This document shows, piece after piece, positions 36,442-37,545 of a DNA stretch of 37,545 nt. The stretch's first letter is position 1, and the number at the start of each line of letters is the position of its first letter. A model generated the notes under the pieces. It had not been told where the DNA came from, made no database searches, and saw nothing but the letters and a program-made list of their open reading frames with translations. The translations under genes were made by a program, and so were the position numbers. Source of the stretch: Azoarcus sp. (lineage in GTDB: Bacteria > Pseudomonadota > Gammaproteobacteria > Burkholderiales > Rhodocyclaceae). The stretch covers positions 1 to 37,545 of the forward strand of contig JAITVD010000083.1 in the NCBI GenBank assembly GCA_031285965.1, in the 5' to 3' direction.

Positions 36442-36628
36442 TTCAGTCTCTCCTGGGAAAATTTGAATCTTGGCGCTCGCCGCTTTCGCGGCAAAAAACC
36501 AAGTCCATCATGCGGCACAGCAACAAAACGCCATGCCGTAAAAACTTTGGAGTGTAGCACAAGCAAGAACGGCAACAAAAAAGAAGAGAAGTGAAGGCAG
36601 CCACGCAACGGGACACTGGCTTCTTGGC

Positions 36629-37123
36629 TCACGCTTGCCGCTTCGGCAACTGCACCACCCGCGTCCCCGCCAGCCTGTCGTGCAAAAAAAGTTTATCGAG
36701 GTCGAAAAAAGCCCAGAGGATGCCAATTCCGAAGCAAAACACCGAAGGCCACGCCAGCGCGTACCGGAAAACAGCCCTGCCCCACGACAAAGGCCGCCCC
36801 GCCGCCGTCACGACTTGCAGCCGCCAAGTCCGCATCGCCAGTGTCTGCCCAAGCCGATGCCAGCAATAGATGAAATAGCCCCCGAACAAAATCAGGGCAT
36901 GCGCAAGCTCCGCCCACCCCACCCACGCGGGCGGCGTCTCCCAATCCATCTGCGCCAAAAAGACCATCCACGGAAACAGAAAAAAAACCGCGAACACCCC
37001 CAGCAGCAGCAGCGTTTCGTACAGCATCCCCGCCAAACGGCGGCGCAAGCTGGCAAGCGTCACGACGGGGCGGACGGGCAGATCGGCGGAAACAGGATTC
37101 TTGGGGGGCATGTTCTGGCTCAT
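36629..37123 (-). CDS. RDD-family membrane protein
   Basis: Inner-membrane protein of 164 residues with an RDD domain. Arg/Asp-containing first helix region (RRRLAGMLYETLLLLGVFAVFFLF), a second helix (LAHALILFGGYFIYCW), the conserved segment GQTLAMRTWRLQVV, and a third (YALAWPSVFCFGIGILWAFF), ending DLDKLFLHDRLAGTRVVQLP. The family is widespread and poorly understood. Some members are Na+/H+ antiporters, others only partners of transport or stress systems. It is a single gene between phaB and the RTX fragment. Confidence 0.85.
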   Translation of the reverse strand: MSQNMPPKNPVSADLPVRPVVTLASLRRRLAGMLYETLLLLGVFAVFFLFPWMVFLAQMDWETPPAWVGWAELAHALILFGGYFIYCWHRLGQTLAMRTWRLQVVTAAGRPLSWGRAVFRYALAWPSVFCFGIGILWAFFDLDKLFLHDRLAGTRVVQLPKRQA

Positions 37124-37210
37124 GACGGCATTTCAGCGCCTAAGACTGGGCAGTATAGCAACCCCGCCATCCTCCGCGCCGACAGGCATTCAAGCAAAGA
37201 AAACGGCATC

Positions 37211-37241
37211 CACCCCTCGCCCGCAAAGCGGGAGAAGGGTG
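37211..37241. repeat. GC-rich imperfect hairpin, possible dispersed repeat or terminator
   Basis: CACCCCTCGCCCGC (37211-37224) pairs with GCGGGAGAAGGGTG (37228-37241) with two mismatches and an AAA loop. It lies just beyond the end of the RTX-type gene. The CCCTC-CCCGC/GCGGG-GAGGG pattern resembles short dispersed hairpins found between genes in many proteobacteria. Only one copy is seen here. Confidence 0.5.
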
Positions 37242-37278
37242 TCAGATACGCAACGCTCAAATGTCAAAGCCAGAAATT

Positions 37279-37545
37279 TCAGGCAACGCTTCCAACCAGT
37301 TCGATGAGGTCTTGTTGGCTCCATGACGTGCCGTCGGCGAAGCGCGCCGCCTCGACGGCGTAGGCGTCACTGCTGCTAAAGTAGTAGCGCACCGCAAGCT
37401 GGTCGTCCGTCCCCTGAATCCTGAATACGAGGTCGTCGCCGTCGCGCCGCACGAGGACATCATCGGGCGTGACGCCCCCGCCGAACTCGATGGCGTCGTG
37501 GTTGCCCGCCGTCGCGTCGCCTTCGTAGATCATGTCCCTGCCGTC
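37279..37545 (-). CDS. C-terminal end of an RTX/hemolysin-type calcium-binding protein (partial)
   Basis: The gene enters from the right edge and ends at 37279. The visible 88 residues contain DAIEFGGGVTPDDVLVRRDG, DDLVFRIQGTDDQLAVRYYF and AVEAARFADGTSWSQQDLIE. This is the hemolysin-type calcium-binding-related module that follows nonapeptide RTX repeats in large secreted proteins. The start of the fragment (DGRDMIYEGDATAGNHDAI) looks like the end of such a repeat block. The full protein is probably long and exported by a type I system through its C-terminus. Its catalytic or adhesive part is outside the window. Confidence 0.8.
   Translation of the reverse strand, partial: DGRDMIYEGDATAGNHDAIEFGGGVTPDDVLVRRDGDDLVFRIQGTDDQLAVRYYFSSSDAYAVEAARFADGTSWSQQDLIELVGSVA

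Overview
The window looks like a chromosome segment of a betaproteobacterium, most likely near the Rhodocyclales/Nitrosomonadales. That placement is an inference from gene content and order, not from a tree. The supporting signs are a phaB-phaR-rimO run, a lptD-surA-pdxA-rsmA run, P-II, hpnCDE, amgK/murU, and generally high-GC coding sequence. Most of the window is densely packed core metabolism with overlapping start and stop codons. A few low-GC or foreign-looking patches interrupt it.

Layout. (1) 1-591: a very GC-rich edge joined to a decayed IS1-like transposase. (2) 592-4461: rng (RNase G) behind a leader with two strong inverted repeats, then a ferredoxin-type flavin reductase and an HDOD protein. 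(3) 4541-9153: a small cytochrome c (-), an ACT-domain/paaK pair (-), and a divergent PAS histidine kinase/LuxR-type response regulator pair (+) that may control it. (4) 9175-15652 (-): lptD, surA, pdxA, rsmA, queF, a run for outer-membrane assembly, vitamin B6, rRNA methylation and queuosine. (5) 15732-19039 (+): amgK, a PiT phosphate transporter and murU. (6) 19017-21082 (+): a DNA cytosine methyltransferase and a probable restriction endonuclease, wedged between murU and a tRNA-Leu(UAG) gene. (7) 21321-24492 (+): hpnC, hpnD, hpnE (FPP to squalene) and a tiny lipoprotein gene. (8) 24553-25761: an AT-rich, probably acquired membrane diguanylate cyclase. (9) 25866-27107 (-): a GT4 glycosyltransferase. 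(10) 27300-30094 (+): a TPP riboswitch driving thiD-thiC. (11) 30122-30922 (-): an AT-rich two-gene unit in which a frameshifted papain-like (permuted NlpC/P60/DUF4105-like) gene is followed 1 nt later by a small membrane protein, resembling an effector/immunity pair. (12) 31195-36441: glnB (-), an unknown 92-residue protein (+), a FAD-linked oxidase, rimO, phaR and phaB (all -). (13) 36629-37545 (-): an RDD-family membrane protein and the C-terminus of an RTX-type calcium-binding protein that runs off the right edge.

How the parts connect. amgK and murU recycle cell-wall MurNAc. hpnCDE feed hopanoid or sterol-type lipids. phaB makes the precursor of polyhydroxybutyrate and PhaR regulates its storage. 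P-II reports nitrogen status. PaaK with its ACT partner and the adjacent two-component system suggest use of aromatic compounds. The parts most worth following up are the frameshifted papain-like/membrane-protein pair, the restriction-modification cassette at the murU/tRNA-Leu junction, the structured rng leader, and the small unannotated lipoprotein.
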